Source of the DNA: Saprospiraceae bacterium
GTDB lineage: Bacteria > Bacteroidota > Bacteroidia > Chitinophagales > Saprospiraceae
Direction: 5' to 3'
Assembly (NCBI GenBank): GCA_025455635.1
Contig: JALOMF010000003.1
Location: 1-31,249 of the forward strand
DNA: 31,249 bases
The notes under the pieces were generated by a model, which searched no databases, was not told the DNA's origin, and saw only the letters and a list, made by a program, of their open reading frames with translations. The position numbers were made by a program, and so were the translations under genes. Positions 6,699 to 14,736 of this stretch are shown here, piece by piece; the stretch's first letter is position 1, and each line of letters opens with the position of its first letter.

Positions 6699-8303
6699 TT
6701 ACAGTACCGTCAAATCAATAAACTCCAACTGCTCCGGGAAGTCCGTCGTGAAGTGCAGGCCCCGGCTCTCCCGCCGCATGGCTGCCGAGCGGGTGATGAG
6801 GTAGGCGATGGTGATGAGGTTGCGAAGCTCACAGAGCTGCGGCGAAATGGTCGTCTTGTGGTAAAGTTCCTCCGTTTCTTTGTACAACAAATAAAGGCGG
6901 TCGCTGGCACGCTGGAGGCGCTCGTTGGAGCGCACGATGCCCACGTAGTAGCTCATCACATCCTTCAATTCCTTCATGCTTTGGGTAATGAGAATCAACT
7001 CCTTGGGGTCGGTAGTACCCTGTGCATTCCAGTCTGGGATGGCAGTAGTTGGCAGTTTTGTACCGTCTATTTTCTCCCGAACATCCAAGTAGATACGGTG
7101 GGCGAAAACCATTGCTTCCAGCAGGGAATTGGAGGCGAGACGATTGGCGCCGTGGAGGCCCGTGCAGGTACATTCGCCAGCGGCGTAAAGGCGGTTGATG
7201 CTCGTGCGGCCTATCTCGTCGGTCATGATGCCGCCGCACATGTAGTGGCAGGCGGGCGTCACGGGTATCATGGCCGTCATCGGGTCAATGCCGATGCTCA
7301 GGCATTTTTCATAAATAGTGGGAAAATGCGCCACAAAAGCCTCCTTGTCGAGGTGGCGGCAGTCGAGGTACATGTGCTCGGCGCCCTGGATTTTCATCTC
7401 CCGGTCAATGGCCCTCGCCACGATGTCACGGGGAGCAAGGCTGCCCCGCTCGTCGTATTTTTTCATGAACTCCTCGCCCTGCGGGGTCTTCAGCACGCCG
7501 CCAAAACCACGCACCGCCTCCGATACGAGGAAGGAGGGGTTGTCGCCAGCCGGGTTGTAGAGCGCCGTCGGATGGAACTGCACGAACTCCATGTTCTGGA
7601 TGCGCCCCTTTGCCCGATAGACCATCGCCATGCCGTCGCCGGTGGCAATGACGGGGTTGGTGGTATTGCGATAGACCTGCCCTGCCCCGCCCGTGGCCAG
7701 CACGGTCATGCGGGCGAGCAGCGTCTCGATTTCGCCCGTCTGTTTGTTCAGGGCATAGGCGCCGTAGCACTCGATGCCGGGCGTCACCCTCGTGACGGTA
7801 TGCCCCAAGTGGTGCTGCGTGATGATGTCAATGGCAAAATAGTGCTCCAGCACCGTGATGTTCGGCGTGAGGTCGGCCTGTGCGCTGAGGGTGCGCTGCA
7901 TCTCCCAGCCCGTGAGGTCTTTGTAGTGCAGGATGCGGTTTTCGGAGTGGCCGCCCTCCTTGGCGAGGTCGTAGGCTTCGCCCTTGTTTTTGTCGAAACG
8001 GGCGCCCCAGTCAATGATTTCCTGCACCCGGTCGGGGCCTTCCTTGACCACGATTTCCACGATGTTTTTGTCGCAAAGCCCGTCACCAGCGATGAGCGTG
8101 TCCTCGATATGCTTCTGGTAGCTGTCCGTTTTGAAATCCCAAACGGCGGCCACACCGCCCTGTGCGTAGCGGGTGTTGCTCTCGGTCTCGTTGGTCTTGG
8201 TGAGCACGGTGATGTTCAGGTCGGGGCGCTCTTGCGCAATTTTGAGGGCAAAGGTCAGCCCGGCGATGCCAGAACCAAGCACGAGTATGTCGCTTTGAAT
8301 CAT
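6699..8303 (-). CDS. nadB: L-aspartate oxidase
   Basis: A 534-residue FAD flavoprotein that oxidises L-aspartate to iminoaspartate, the first step of de novo NAD synthesis, working with quinolinate synthase (NadA), which is not in the window. Seen: dinucleotide-binding GSGIAGL at the N-terminus, RYAQGGVAAVW, HSENRILHYKD, LATGGAGQVYRNTTNP, MEFVQFHPTAL, the RGSLAPRDIVARAID segment with the catalytic Arg, and the FAD-binding HYMCGGIMTD plus LYAAGECTCTGLHGANRLA near the end of the flavin domain, then the helical C-terminal domain. The start at 8303 (MIQSDILVLG) is preferred over an ATG 12 codons upstream, because those 12 codons lie in a repeat element and the family begins right before the GxGxxG strand. 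A -7 box lies at 8380-8387. Confidence 0.95.
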   Translation of the reverse strand: MIQSDILVLGSGIAGLTFALKIAQERPDLNITVLTKTNETESNTRYAQGGVAAVWDFKTDSYQKHIEDTLIAGDGLCDKNIVEIVVKEGPDRVQEIIDWGARFDKNKGEAYDLAKEGGHSENRILHYKDLTGWEMQRTLSAQADLTPNITVLEHYFAIDIITQHHLGHTVTRVTPGIECYGAYALNKQTGEIETLLARMTVLATGGAGQVYRNTTNPVIATGDGMAMVYRAKGRIQNMEFVQFHPTALYNPAGDNPSFLVSEAVRGFGGVLKTPQGEEFMKKYDERGSLAPRDIVARAIDREMKIQGAEHMYLDCRHLDKEAFVAHFPTIYEKCLSIGIDPMTAMIPVTPACHYMCGGIMTDEIGRTSINRLYAAGECTCTGLHGANRLASNSLLEAMVFAHRIYLDVREKIDGTKLPTTAIPDWNAQGTTDPKELILITQSMKELKDVMSYYVGIVRSNERLQRASDRLYLLYKETEELYHKTTISPQLCELRNLITIAYLITRSAAMRRESRGLHFTTDFPEQLEFIDLTVL

Positions 8304-8311
8304 GATAGAAA

Positions 8312-8337
8312 ACGGTGGACGGCTTACGGCGGACGGC
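8312..8337. repeat. Copy of a dispersed repeat word set in the nadB leader
   Basis: CGGTGGACGGCTTACGGCGG and the bases after it are almost the same as the stretch beginning at 16061 in the murA leader. It lies between the nadB promoter box and the nadB start codon, so it is expected to be in the 5' untranslated region of the mRNA. Confidence 0.65.
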
Positions 8338-8379
8338 ATTCGGCTCGTCGCTGCACAAGGCCGCTGTTTTTTAAGGAGG

Positions 8380-8387
8380 CAAAGTTA
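8380..8387 (-). promoter_or_regulatory. -7 promoter box for nadB
   Basis: On the minus strand this reads TAACTTTG, an exact TAnnTTTG match, 76 bases before the nadB start at 8303. The resulting leader would contain the repeat at 8312-8337. Confidence 0.5.
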
Positions 8388-8482
8388 CGAAGGCTTGCAC
8401 CTAAGTTTACGATGGCTTTTGTATTTCAAAAAGCGTCACTACATTTAGCCGGATATTTTTCACCAACCAAAAATTCGAAAGC

Positions 8483-9268
8483 ATGCAAGACAACAAAGCA
8501 AAGATTGACCAAATCATCAGCGAAGCCAACGACTTCCGGTTTGGCGACTACCTCAGCAGGGGCTTCGAGATTTTCAAAAAAGACATTGGCGGGTTCGTTG
8601 TGTTCACGCTCGTTTTCTTTGTGCTATCCGTCGTCATTGGGCTGATACCCATCGTGGGCAGCATTGCCAACTCGCTCGTCATCACGCCTGCCCTGACCGT
8701 GGGCTTCTACTTGGTGGCCCGCAAACTGGACTTGGGCGAACAGAACGAGTTCGGCAATTATTTCAAGGGCTTCGATTTCGTGGGCCAGCTTGCCCTCGCA
8801 GCCTTGGTCACCAGTGTTATCTCGCTCTTGGCGCTCATCCCGTTTTACTTGGCTTTCTGGAACCCAGAGTACCTTGAGTGGTACCAAGAAGTGGTTCAAA
8901 ACCCAGGCTCGCCACCGCCCAGCTTCCCTGAATTACCGCCGGTTTGGTCTTTTTTACTGTTGCTTCCCGTATTTTATATTGGCATTGTCTATGGCTGGAC
9001 CTACCTGTTCATTGCCTTCCACAAATTGGATTTTTGGCCAGCGATGGAGGCCAGCCGTAGGCTGCTGACCAAGCATTTTTTCATCTATTTCATCTTCATG
9101 TTGGTGTTGGGCATCATTATGTTTGCCAGCATACTGGTATTTTGCATCGGCATCTTGGCGGGTTTCCCCATCATCATGTGCATGAACTACGCTGCCTTCG
9201 CCGACCTGACCAAGCTCAACGCCACCCCCGATGCCGGAGAGGAGATTGAGCAGCACTTGATTGTTTGA
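8483..9268 (+). CDS. Polytopic inner-membrane protein of unknown function
   Basis: A 261-residue membrane protein. A polar N-terminus of about 35 residues (with DYLSRGFEIFKKDIGGF, resembling the start of several glycerophosphodiester-phosphodiesterase-type and DUF-type membrane families) is followed by hydrophobic segments around residues 36-80 (two helices), 103-125, 155-178 and 200-240 (two helices), so about six helices. A Pro-rich loop (GSPPPSFPELPP) lies between helices three and four. No catalytic motif is evident and I cannot assign a function. It begins about 180 bases from the divergently transcribed nadB start. A weak -7-like TACATTTA at 8440-8447 precedes it. A long inverted repeat follows its stop. 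Confidence 0.8.
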   Translation: MQDNKAKIDQIISEANDFRFGDYLSRGFEIFKKDIGGFVVFTLVFFVLSVVIGLIPIVGSIANSLVITPALTVGFYLVARKLDLGEQNEFGNYFKGFDFVGQLALAALVTSVISLLALIPFYLAFWNPEYLEWYQEVVQNPGSPPPSFPELPPVWSFLLLLPVFYIGIVYGWTYLFIAFHKLDFWPAMEASRRLLTKHFFIYFIFMLVLGIIMFASILVFCIGILAGFPIIMCMNYAAFADLTKLNATPDAGEEIEQHLIV

Positions 9269-9276
9269 TTGAATTA

Positions 9277-9350
9277 ATTGTTGAATTGTTTGATTGCTGG
9301 ATTGTTATTGTGATACGTGTAACAATCTAGCAATCAAACAATTCAACAAT
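9277..9350. repeat. Long inverted repeat, 31-bp arms, overlapping the anmK stop
   Basis: Left arm 9277-9307 and right arm 9320-9350 are complementary at 30 of 31 positions with a 12-base loop. It lies between the converging membrane-protein gene and anmK. The right arm supplies the last codons and the TGA stop of anmK (9343-9345). It is AT-rich, unlike both neighbours, and would work as a strong bidirectional terminator. Confidence 0.85.
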
Positions 9351-10425
9351 CAAATACCCCGCCGCCCAAAGCATCCCGGCTCGCTCCGGTCACGCTGGCG
9401 ATGCAGTTCGGGGCACCCTCCACCCGCATTGTACCGAGTAGCGCCATCAACAGCGCTTCCTTGAACTTCACAACATTTTCGTTTGGAACGACCACTTCTA
9501 CATTTGGCAAATGCTGTTGGATGCACTGCATCAGGTAGCCGTTGAAGGCACCGCCGCCCGTAGCCAGCAATTGGTATTTTTCCTTCGTAAAACACTCATT
9601 TTCAACCACTTGCCGCACTGACCCCGCCAGTTGCACGGCGATGTGCTGACAAACCGTGTGCAGCCTGTCGGCAATGGGCGACGAGGCAGCTAGGCATGCT
9701 TCGGTCAAGTGCTGGCGCACCCACTGGTTCGATAGCGATTTGGGGTATTGCTCCGCAAAAAACGGTTGGTTGTTGATTATCTCAAAAAGCGAGGAGTCGA
9801 GTTGGCCGGAGGCCGCCAGCAGGCCGTCCTTGTCGTAGGGCAGCCCCCCTGCAAGGTTGGCAAGGGCGTTGAGGGCTTGGTTTGCTCCGCAAACATCGAA
9901 GGCGACGATGCGGGCTGCGTGGCAGGTGATATTGGCGATGCCGCCAAGGTTGAGGTAAAAATCGTAGCCGGGGAAGAGCAGCTTGTCGGCCATCGGGGCG
10001 AGCGGTGCGCCCTGGCCTCCGAGTGCCACATCAGCCGTGCGGAAGTCGTTGATGACGGTGCAGCCCGTGGCATTGGCCAGTGCGGCGCCATCGCCAATCT
10101 GCACCGTGAAGCCCCGTGCGGGTTCATGGAAAATGGTGTGGCCGTGCGAGGCGATGAGGTCAACCTGCACATTTGACAAGCCGTTTTTTTCAAAAAAATG
10201 ATTTACCAGCCCACCGATGTAATGCCCAAACTCCGCATGGGCACTGCAAAAATCAAAGGCTGAAGCACTGGGCAATTGGCGAAGCCGCTCCTGCCAGGCC
10301 TCCGTGAAGGGCAGGGTGTCCGCCCGCAGCAGTTCCCAGCTTTTTACCAAAAAAACACCTCCCTCCCAAGCCGTGACGAGGCGGCAGTAGGCGATGTCGA
10401 GGCCATCAAGCGAGCTGCCCGACAT
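9343..10425 (-). CDS. anmK: Anhydro-N-acetylmuramic acid kinase, start uncertain
   Basis: A 360-residue AnmK, which hydrolyses and phosphorylates 1,6-anhydro-MurNAc to MurNAc-6-phosphate in peptidoglycan recycling, in the cytoplasm. Seen: MSGSSLDGLDIAYC (family MSGTSLDG), SHGHTIFHEP, a VQIGDGAALA segment, INDFRTADVALGGQGAPLAP, LNLGGIANIT, FDVCGANQALN and LLATGGGAFNGYL, all characteristic of the ASKHA-fold family. The only ATG gives a protein that starts inside the first conserved motif; family members have several residues of beta-strand before it. The frame stays open upstream and reads family-like (NAIGL) directly before the ATG, but holds no usual start codon before a stop at 10510-10512. 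The upstream gap is an inverted repeat that may have replaced the original start. MurQ is not seen nearby. Confidence 0.9.
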   Translation of the reverse strand: MSGSSLDGLDIAYCRLVTAWEGGVFLVKSWELLRADTLPFTEAWQERLRQLPSASAFDFCSAHAEFGHYIGGLVNHFFEKNGLSNVQVDLIASHGHTIFHEPARGFTVQIGDGAALANATGCTVINDFRTADVALGGQGAPLAPMADKLLFPGYDFYLNLGGIANITCHAARIVAFDVCGANQALNALANLAGGLPYDKDGLLAASGQLDSSLFEIINNQPFFAEQYPKSLSNQWVRQHLTEACLAASSPIADRLHTVCQHIAVQLAGSVRQVVENECFTKEKYQLLATGGGAFNGYLMQCIQQHLPNVEVVVPNENVVKFKEALLMALLGTMRVEGAPNCIASVTGASRDALGGGVFDC

Positions 10426-10471
10426 GAGGCCGATGGCGTTGGTAGTGTTGATTGGATGGCTTTGTTTGATG

Positions 10472-10558
10472 GGTTTGACTTGTTCGATGGGGTTGGCTTG
10501 TTGAAGGGTTCACGCAACACTGCCCCTCAAACAAATCGAACCCATCGAACAAATCAAC
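10472..10558. repeat. Imperfect inverted repeat between cytochrome c gene and anmK
   Basis: Left arm about 10472-10505 and right arm about 10527-10558 share GTTCGATGGG/CCCATCGAAC cores with scattered mismatches. It lies between two minus-strand genes, right after the cytochrome c stop region and directly upstream of anmK. The left half reads in frame into anmK. Confidence 0.6.
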
Positions 10559-10894
10559 CTACTTTTTCAGCGTCAGGGTGTATTCAGCCACTGCCTTTAT
10601 CTTTTCGGGCGTGAGCAGGTCCTTGAACGGTGTCATGGCTTTGCGGCCATTGGTGATGACGTTGATGCGCTCCTCCACAGGCAAGGTGGACGTTTGTAGG
10701 TTGAAGGCACCGCTGGCGCCCATGTCGCCATAGAGGCCGTGGCAGGTAACGCAGTAGGTTTTGTAGATTTTCTCGCCATCAACTTTTGGAGCAGCTTCGG
10801 CAGTAGGTTCGCTACCGCCCTTGTCGCCTCCTTCGGATTGGCTGCAAGCATAAACGAAGGTGGCAAGCAATGCGAAAACAAATATTTTTTTCAT
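10559..10894 (-). CDS. Small lipoprotein c-type cytochrome
   Basis: A 111-residue class I cytochrome c anchored as a lipoprotein. The chosen ATG at 10894 gives a lipoprotein signal with Cys at position 17 (LLATFVYAC). A flexible Gly/Ser/Glu/Ala linker follows, then one haem site CVTCH at 48-52, with M87 in KAMTPFKD as the likely distal ligand and a final amphipathic helix LTPEKIKAVAEYTLTL. It would carry electrons in the periplasm, for example to or from a respiratory complex, but no partner oxidase or reductase gene is adjacent. It lies just upstream of anmK on the same strand, separated by an inverted repeat, so cotranscription is unlikely. An in-frame ATG at 10951 is rejected because it would bury the signal peptide. 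Confidence 0.9.
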   Translation of the reverse strand: MKKIFVFALLATFVYACSQSEGGDKGGSEPTAEAAPKVDGEKIYKTYCVTCHGLYGDMGASGAFNLQTSTLPVEERINVITNGRKAMTPFKDLLTPEKIKAVAEYTLTLKK

Positions 10895-11008
10895 GTCTGA
10901 AAGGTATTTTTTGAGAGGCGAAGTTAATGGCCGCCCAGAAAAAATCGCCAAAAAGTTCTGGTATGCGCTAAAGAATCAAACAAGGGTATCAAAATTCTCG
11001 AAACGCAT

Positions 11009-11016
11009 TACATTTG
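11009..11016 (+). promoter_or_regulatory. -7 promoter box for the SNF2-like gene
   Basis: TACATTTG matches TAnnTTTG and ends 35 bases before the ATG at 11052. It lies in the short divergent gap shared with the cytochrome c gene. Confidence 0.5.
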
Positions 11017-11051
11017 CGCCGACCCGTCGATAGCCATCTTTTCAAACATCT

Positions 11052-14000
11052 ATGGCAAAGAAATATGGAGTGACGTGGTGGGGGCAGCAATGGCTACATT
11101 CTCTTTCCCTGATTGATTATAGCAACCGCCTACCACGAGGTAAATCAATTGCCAGCAATGGCAAGGTTCGTTCGATAGACGTCAAGGGCAACCAAATCAA
11201 CGCGAAGGTACAAGGTGAGAAGCCGGTGCCCTTCCGGGTAGGCATTAGTGTGCCCCTGTTCACCGCCGACGAAAAATTACGGCTGTTGGAGGCCATCTCC
11301 CAGCATCCCGCCTTATTGGATAAAATAAGCAGGCGGGAACTCCCGCAGGAATTACTGAAGTTGGCCGAAACCCAACGCATTAAGATTTTCCCCGAATCGT
11401 GGAAGGATTTTTCGCTCCACTGCTCCTGCCCCGACATGGCAGTTCCGTGCGAGCACATGGCAGCCGTCATTTACGAAGTGACAGAGGAGATGGACAAAAA
11501 CCAGTTCATGATTTTTGAGCTGCACGAAATGCACCTGCTCAAGGAACTGAACGACTACTACAACCAGCTCTCGGAGAAAAAATCGGAGCAGGTGCCCGAA
11601 ATCTCCAACCTGCTGCAACCCCTGCCACCAACCGCCCAAGACCCCGACGAAGCACCCACGGCCCTCCCCCAGCCCAAGGCAGCCGACATTGACTTCACGA
11701 CCCTCCCCGAAGTGGGCAGGCACCTCATGCGGCTGTTCAGGCCACAGCCCGTTTTTCAAGAAAAAGACCTGATGGAAGCCGTCATTGAGTGCTACGAGCG
11801 GGCCTCCGAGGCCGCCGAAAAGTACTTGCAGGGCAACTTCCCGCCAGCCGACATCACCGGCAGCATCGTGTCCGGCGACAAGCTGCAAATGGTGCTCGAC
11901 CCGCAGCTTTTTCCGAAAAAACTGCATGTGCTGGACGAAAACAACAAGCCGGCCAAGGTAAACGCCGACGAACTGCTGCACCTCCTGCTCGAATACGACA
12001 TGGAAGCTCCCGGCGAAACCCACCCTACCGTGGCCGCCGTGCTCGACGCCATGTCGTTTTCGCTGAACCTTGCTGAAAAAGGGGCCATACTCCCGCAGTT
12101 GCTCTCCAATGGAAAGGATACCTACCTCATCCGGTGGGTACCGCTGATGGCCGTGGAGGAGGTCAGGCTGGTGTTCGACAAGCTGGCCGATGCCATGCCG
12201 CCCAACCTGTTGGTAGTTGAAAAAAACGGCGCACCTTTCATCTTTTCGCCCGCCGAAACGCTCAATACACTTTGCTCGCTCTTCATCGGCGACTGTGTGC
12301 GGGAGGGTGCTGAAGCTGACAACCACCCGGTGGTGAAGTTGCTGCACGGCCAAGCTGGCAGCGCCGTGCAAACCATTGAAAACGAAGCAGATGCGCAACT
12401 GCTGCAGCGGTGGTTGCAGCCGTTTTACCCGCCCCGCAAAGAGTTTGCCCCGGTGCTCCGCATCGAAGACCTAGATGGGCAGTACGGCGTAGAACTCCTC
12501 GTCGAGCAGCGCACTGCCCCGCTCGTGCCGCCGGTGACCTTCAGCCAGTTTTTGCAGCAAAAAAGGTTCGAAAACGTGAAGGCCGACGTGGTGAAGGACA
12601 TCGCCCTGCTGGCCGATATTTACCCACCGACCGAAAAAATCATTGCCACCGACGGCAAATACAGCCCCAATTACAACCCCACCCGGCTACTCGAACTGAT
12701 GGCCAACACACTGCCCGTCGTGGCCGTTTTTGGCATAAAAACCACGCTGCCGCCGGGCATGGAGAACGCCGTGACGCCCAAAGTGGCCCTACTGGCCAAG
12801 CGCCTGACCCGAAAGAAATCCAACGGCCCAGTGCCCGTCGAGGAAGTTTTCGGCTTCGACTGGCAGGTGGCCCTCGGCAACGAGATGATGACCGTGAAGG
12901 ACTTCGAGAAGATGGTGCGCAACGACGACGGCGTGGTCAAATGGCACGACAAATACGTACTGCTCGACGAGGACGAGTTGATGAAGCTCTTCGACAAACT
13001 GGAGATGCCCCCCAAACCCACCGGCCTCACGCTGCTGCAAGCCCTACTAGCCGAAGAATACGACGGCATGCCCATCAGCTTTACCGCCGATGCCACTGCT
13101 GCCCTTCGGGAATACACCACCCCCACCAAGACCAACCTGCCACGTGGCCTAGCCGTGGACATGTACCTGCACCAGCTCATCGCCTACGATTGGCTGCTGA
13201 AAAACGCCCGGTTCGGCTTCGGGAGCCTGCTCGCCGACGACCTCGGCGTAGGCAAGTCGCTGCCAGTCATTGCAGCGCTGCTGAAGTTCAAGGAGGATGG
13301 CCTGCTGAAAACCGAGAAGGCACTGCTCGTGGCCCCCATCCCCCTTCATGCCAACTGGTTGAAGGAGGTAGAAAAGTTTGCGCCAAAGCTGAGGAGGGCC
13401 GTTTTTCAAAACGGCGAGCTGGTCGGCCCTGCCGACCCCGACGTGGTATTGGCATCTTATGTCGGCTTGCGCAATGAGCCAGAACTCCTCCGCAACATGC
13501 CTTGGTACTGCATCGTGCTCGACGAGGCACAGCGCATCAAGTCGCCGCACACCGCCCTTTCAAAAAACGCAAGGTCGTTGGAAGCGCCCATCAAAATCGC
13601 CGTTTGCAGCATGGAAGTGGAAAGCAGCTTGGCCTCGCTCTGGAGCCTGATGGACTTTGCCAACCCCGGCTACTTGGGCACTTGGCGGCAGTTCACCGAC
13701 GAGTTCGTACACCCAATCCGGCGGGAGCACGAGCGCCGCAAGGCTGTTTACCTAAAAAAAATAACTGCCCCGCTGCTGCTGCGCCGCCGGAAATCAGACA
13801 AGCTGGAGCTGGCCGACTTGCCGAAACGCATCGAGCACCGCCAGTATGCCGCCCTCATTCCTGAACAGGCCGCTCTCTACGACAGCCTTGCGAAGCAAGG
13901 CCTGAAGGCAGTTTTCGATGAAAAAGAACCGCAAAGGCGGCAAAACATTGCACTGAAACTGGTGGTAGCGCTGAAGCAAGTATGCAACCACCCCTTTCAA

Positions 14001-14540
14001 TACTTGCGCAAAGGAGCCACCTTGCCGCAGCTTTCCGGCAAGGTGGAACTGCTGTTGACGCTGCTAGAAAACATCTATGAGAGCAAGGAAAAAGTACTGA
14101 TACTGACCCAGTACCAAGAGACCGGAGAGCTGCTCCTGCGCTACATCAAAGAAGCATTTGGCAAAGAGCCGATGCTGCTGCTGGGCAGCACCAACCGCCT
14201 CGTCAGGGAGGAAATGGTCGAGGTTTTTCAGGAAAAACCCGAATTTGACACCCTGCTGCTTTCGCTGAAAATGGGCGGCTCCGACCTCAATTTGACCGCA
14301 GCTAGCCACCTCATCCACTTCGATACTTGGTGGAACCCCGTGCTCGAAGCCCATGCCAGCCGGGCCATTTTGTCACCTGAAATCATGACGTGGCGCCTCA
14401 TCACCAAGGGCAGCTTGGAGGAGCGCATTGATGAAATGTTCGGCTGGAAAAAAGAACTTGCCAGCCTTACGGCAGCCGATGGAGAAGGCTGGCTGGGCAA
14501 CCTGACGGACGAAGAACTAAACGAGCTAATATCAGTTTGA
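11052..14540 (+). CDS. SWIM zinc-finger SNF2-family ATPase with divergent helicase motifs
   Basis: An 1162-residue protein of the bacterial SNF2/Swi2 group (RapA/HepA-like). Order: N-terminal SWIM zinc finger with C124, C126, C133 and H135 (CSCPDMAVPCEH), a long middle region of unknown fold (about 180-690), then the SNF2 core. In the core, motif I is DDLGVGKS at 729-736 (usual form DEMGLGKT), motif Ia is LLVAPIPLHANW, motif II is DEAQ at 824-827, and the second lobe has VLILTQYQETGELL and LSLKMGGSDLNLTAA followed by FDTWWNP. Motif III, normally TGTPIEN, reads CSMEVES at 852-858. Motif VI, normally RAHRIGQ, reads RAILSPE from R1104, keeping one Arg and losing the second. Such proteins remodel protein-DNA complexes; here catalysis may be altered. 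It is a single-gene unit with its own promoter box and a strong terminator. Classical DNA remodelling or a transcription-recycling role are both possible. Confidence 0.88.
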   Translation: MAKKYGVTWWGQQWLHSLSLIDYSNRLPRGKSIASNGKVRSIDVKGNQINAKVQGEKPVPFRVGISVPLFTADEKLRLLEAISQHPALLDKISRRELPQELLKLAETQRIKIFPESWKDFSLHCSCPDMAVPCEHMAAVIYEVTEEMDKNQFMIFELHEMHLLKELNDYYNQLSEKKSEQVPEISNLLQPLPPTAQDPDEAPTALPQPKAADIDFTTLPEVGRHLMRLFRPQPVFQEKDLMEAVIECYERASEAAEKYLQGNFPPADITGSIVSGDKLQMVLDPQLFPKKLHVLDENNKPAKVNADELLHLLLEYDMEAPGETHPTVAAVLDAMSFSLNLAEKGAILPQLLSNGKDTYLIRWVPLMAVEEVRLVFDKLADAMPPNLLVVEKNGAPFIFSPAETLNTLCSLFIGDCVREGAEADNHPVVKLLHGQAGSAVQTIENEADAQLLQRWLQPFYPPRKEFAPVLRIEDLDGQYGVELLVEQRTAPLVPPVTFSQFLQQKRFENVKADVVKDIALLADIYPPTEKIIATDGKYSPNYNPTRLLELMANTLPVVAVFGIKTTLPPGMENAVTPKVALLAKRLTRKKSNGPVPVEEVFGFDWQVALGNEMMTVKDFEKMVRNDDGVVKWHDKYVLLDEDELMKLFDKLEMPPKPTGLTLLQALLAEEYDGMPISFTADATAALREYTTPTKTNLPRGLAVDMYLHQLIAYDWLLKNARFGFGSLLADDLGVGKSLPVIAALLKFKEDGLLKTEKALLVAPIPLHANWLKEVEKFAPKLRRAVFQNGELVGPADPDVVLASYVGLRNEPELLRNMPWYCIVLDEAQRIKSPHTALSKNARSLEAPIKIAVCSMEVESSLASLWSLMDFANPGYLGTWRQFTDEFVHPIRREHERRKAVYLKKITAPLLLRRRKSDKLELADLPKRIEHRQYAALIPEQAALYDSLAKQGLKAVFDEKEPQRRQNIALKLVVALKQVCNHPFQYLRKGATLPQLSGKVELLLTLLENIYESKEKVLILTQYQETGELLLRYIKEAFGKEPMLLLGSTNRLVREEMVEVFQEKPEFDTLLLSLKMGGSDLNLTAASHLIHFDTWWNPVLEAHASRAILSPEIMTWRLITKGSLEERIDEMFGWKKELASLTAADGEGWLGNLTDEELNELISV

Positions 14541-14584
14541 AAAAAACGGCTGCAAGGAGTCACACCCTTGCAGCCGTTTTTTTT
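14541..14584 (+). terminator. Intrinsic terminator after the SNF2-like gene
   Basis: Arms 14541-14557 and 14566-14582 are exact complements (core ACGGCTGCAAGG) with an 8-base loop, and the 3' arm ends in a run of eight T. It starts at the base after the stop codon. Confidence 0.9.
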
Positions 14585-14603
14585 AAACACCTATATACCG
14601 TAA

Positions 14604-14704
14604 GCCGCCAAGTTTTGGGCATGGTTGATAATCCCTGTTTGCCAATGGGCAAGAACATTATCAACCGTTATAAACCAAAGCGCTCATGCCCAAAACTTGG
14701 CGGC
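14604..14704. repeat. Three-tier nested palindrome, 101 bp
   Basis: Outer arms 14604-14623 and 14685-14704 are perfect 20-base complements (GCCGCCAAGTTTTGGGCATG). Directly inside lie GTTGATAAT (14624-14632) and ATTATCAAC (14657-14665), and inside those TTGCC (14639-14643) and GGCAA (14648-14652). About 19 unpaired bases (14666-14684) are left on the right side. It fills the gap between the SNF2 terminator and the murA stop. It may be a structured RNA, a small palindromic mobile element or a cruciform. Confidence 0.85.
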
Positions 14705-14736
14705 GTGAGCAATAAATCAGGCTGTTATTGTCATTT

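Noticed and set aside
6636..8645. A 669-codon open frame opposite nadB
   Set aside because: It is antisense to an unmistakable L-aspartate oxidase, its translation is rich in His, Val and Arg as expected of the complement of GC-rich coding DNA, and it has no recognisable motif.
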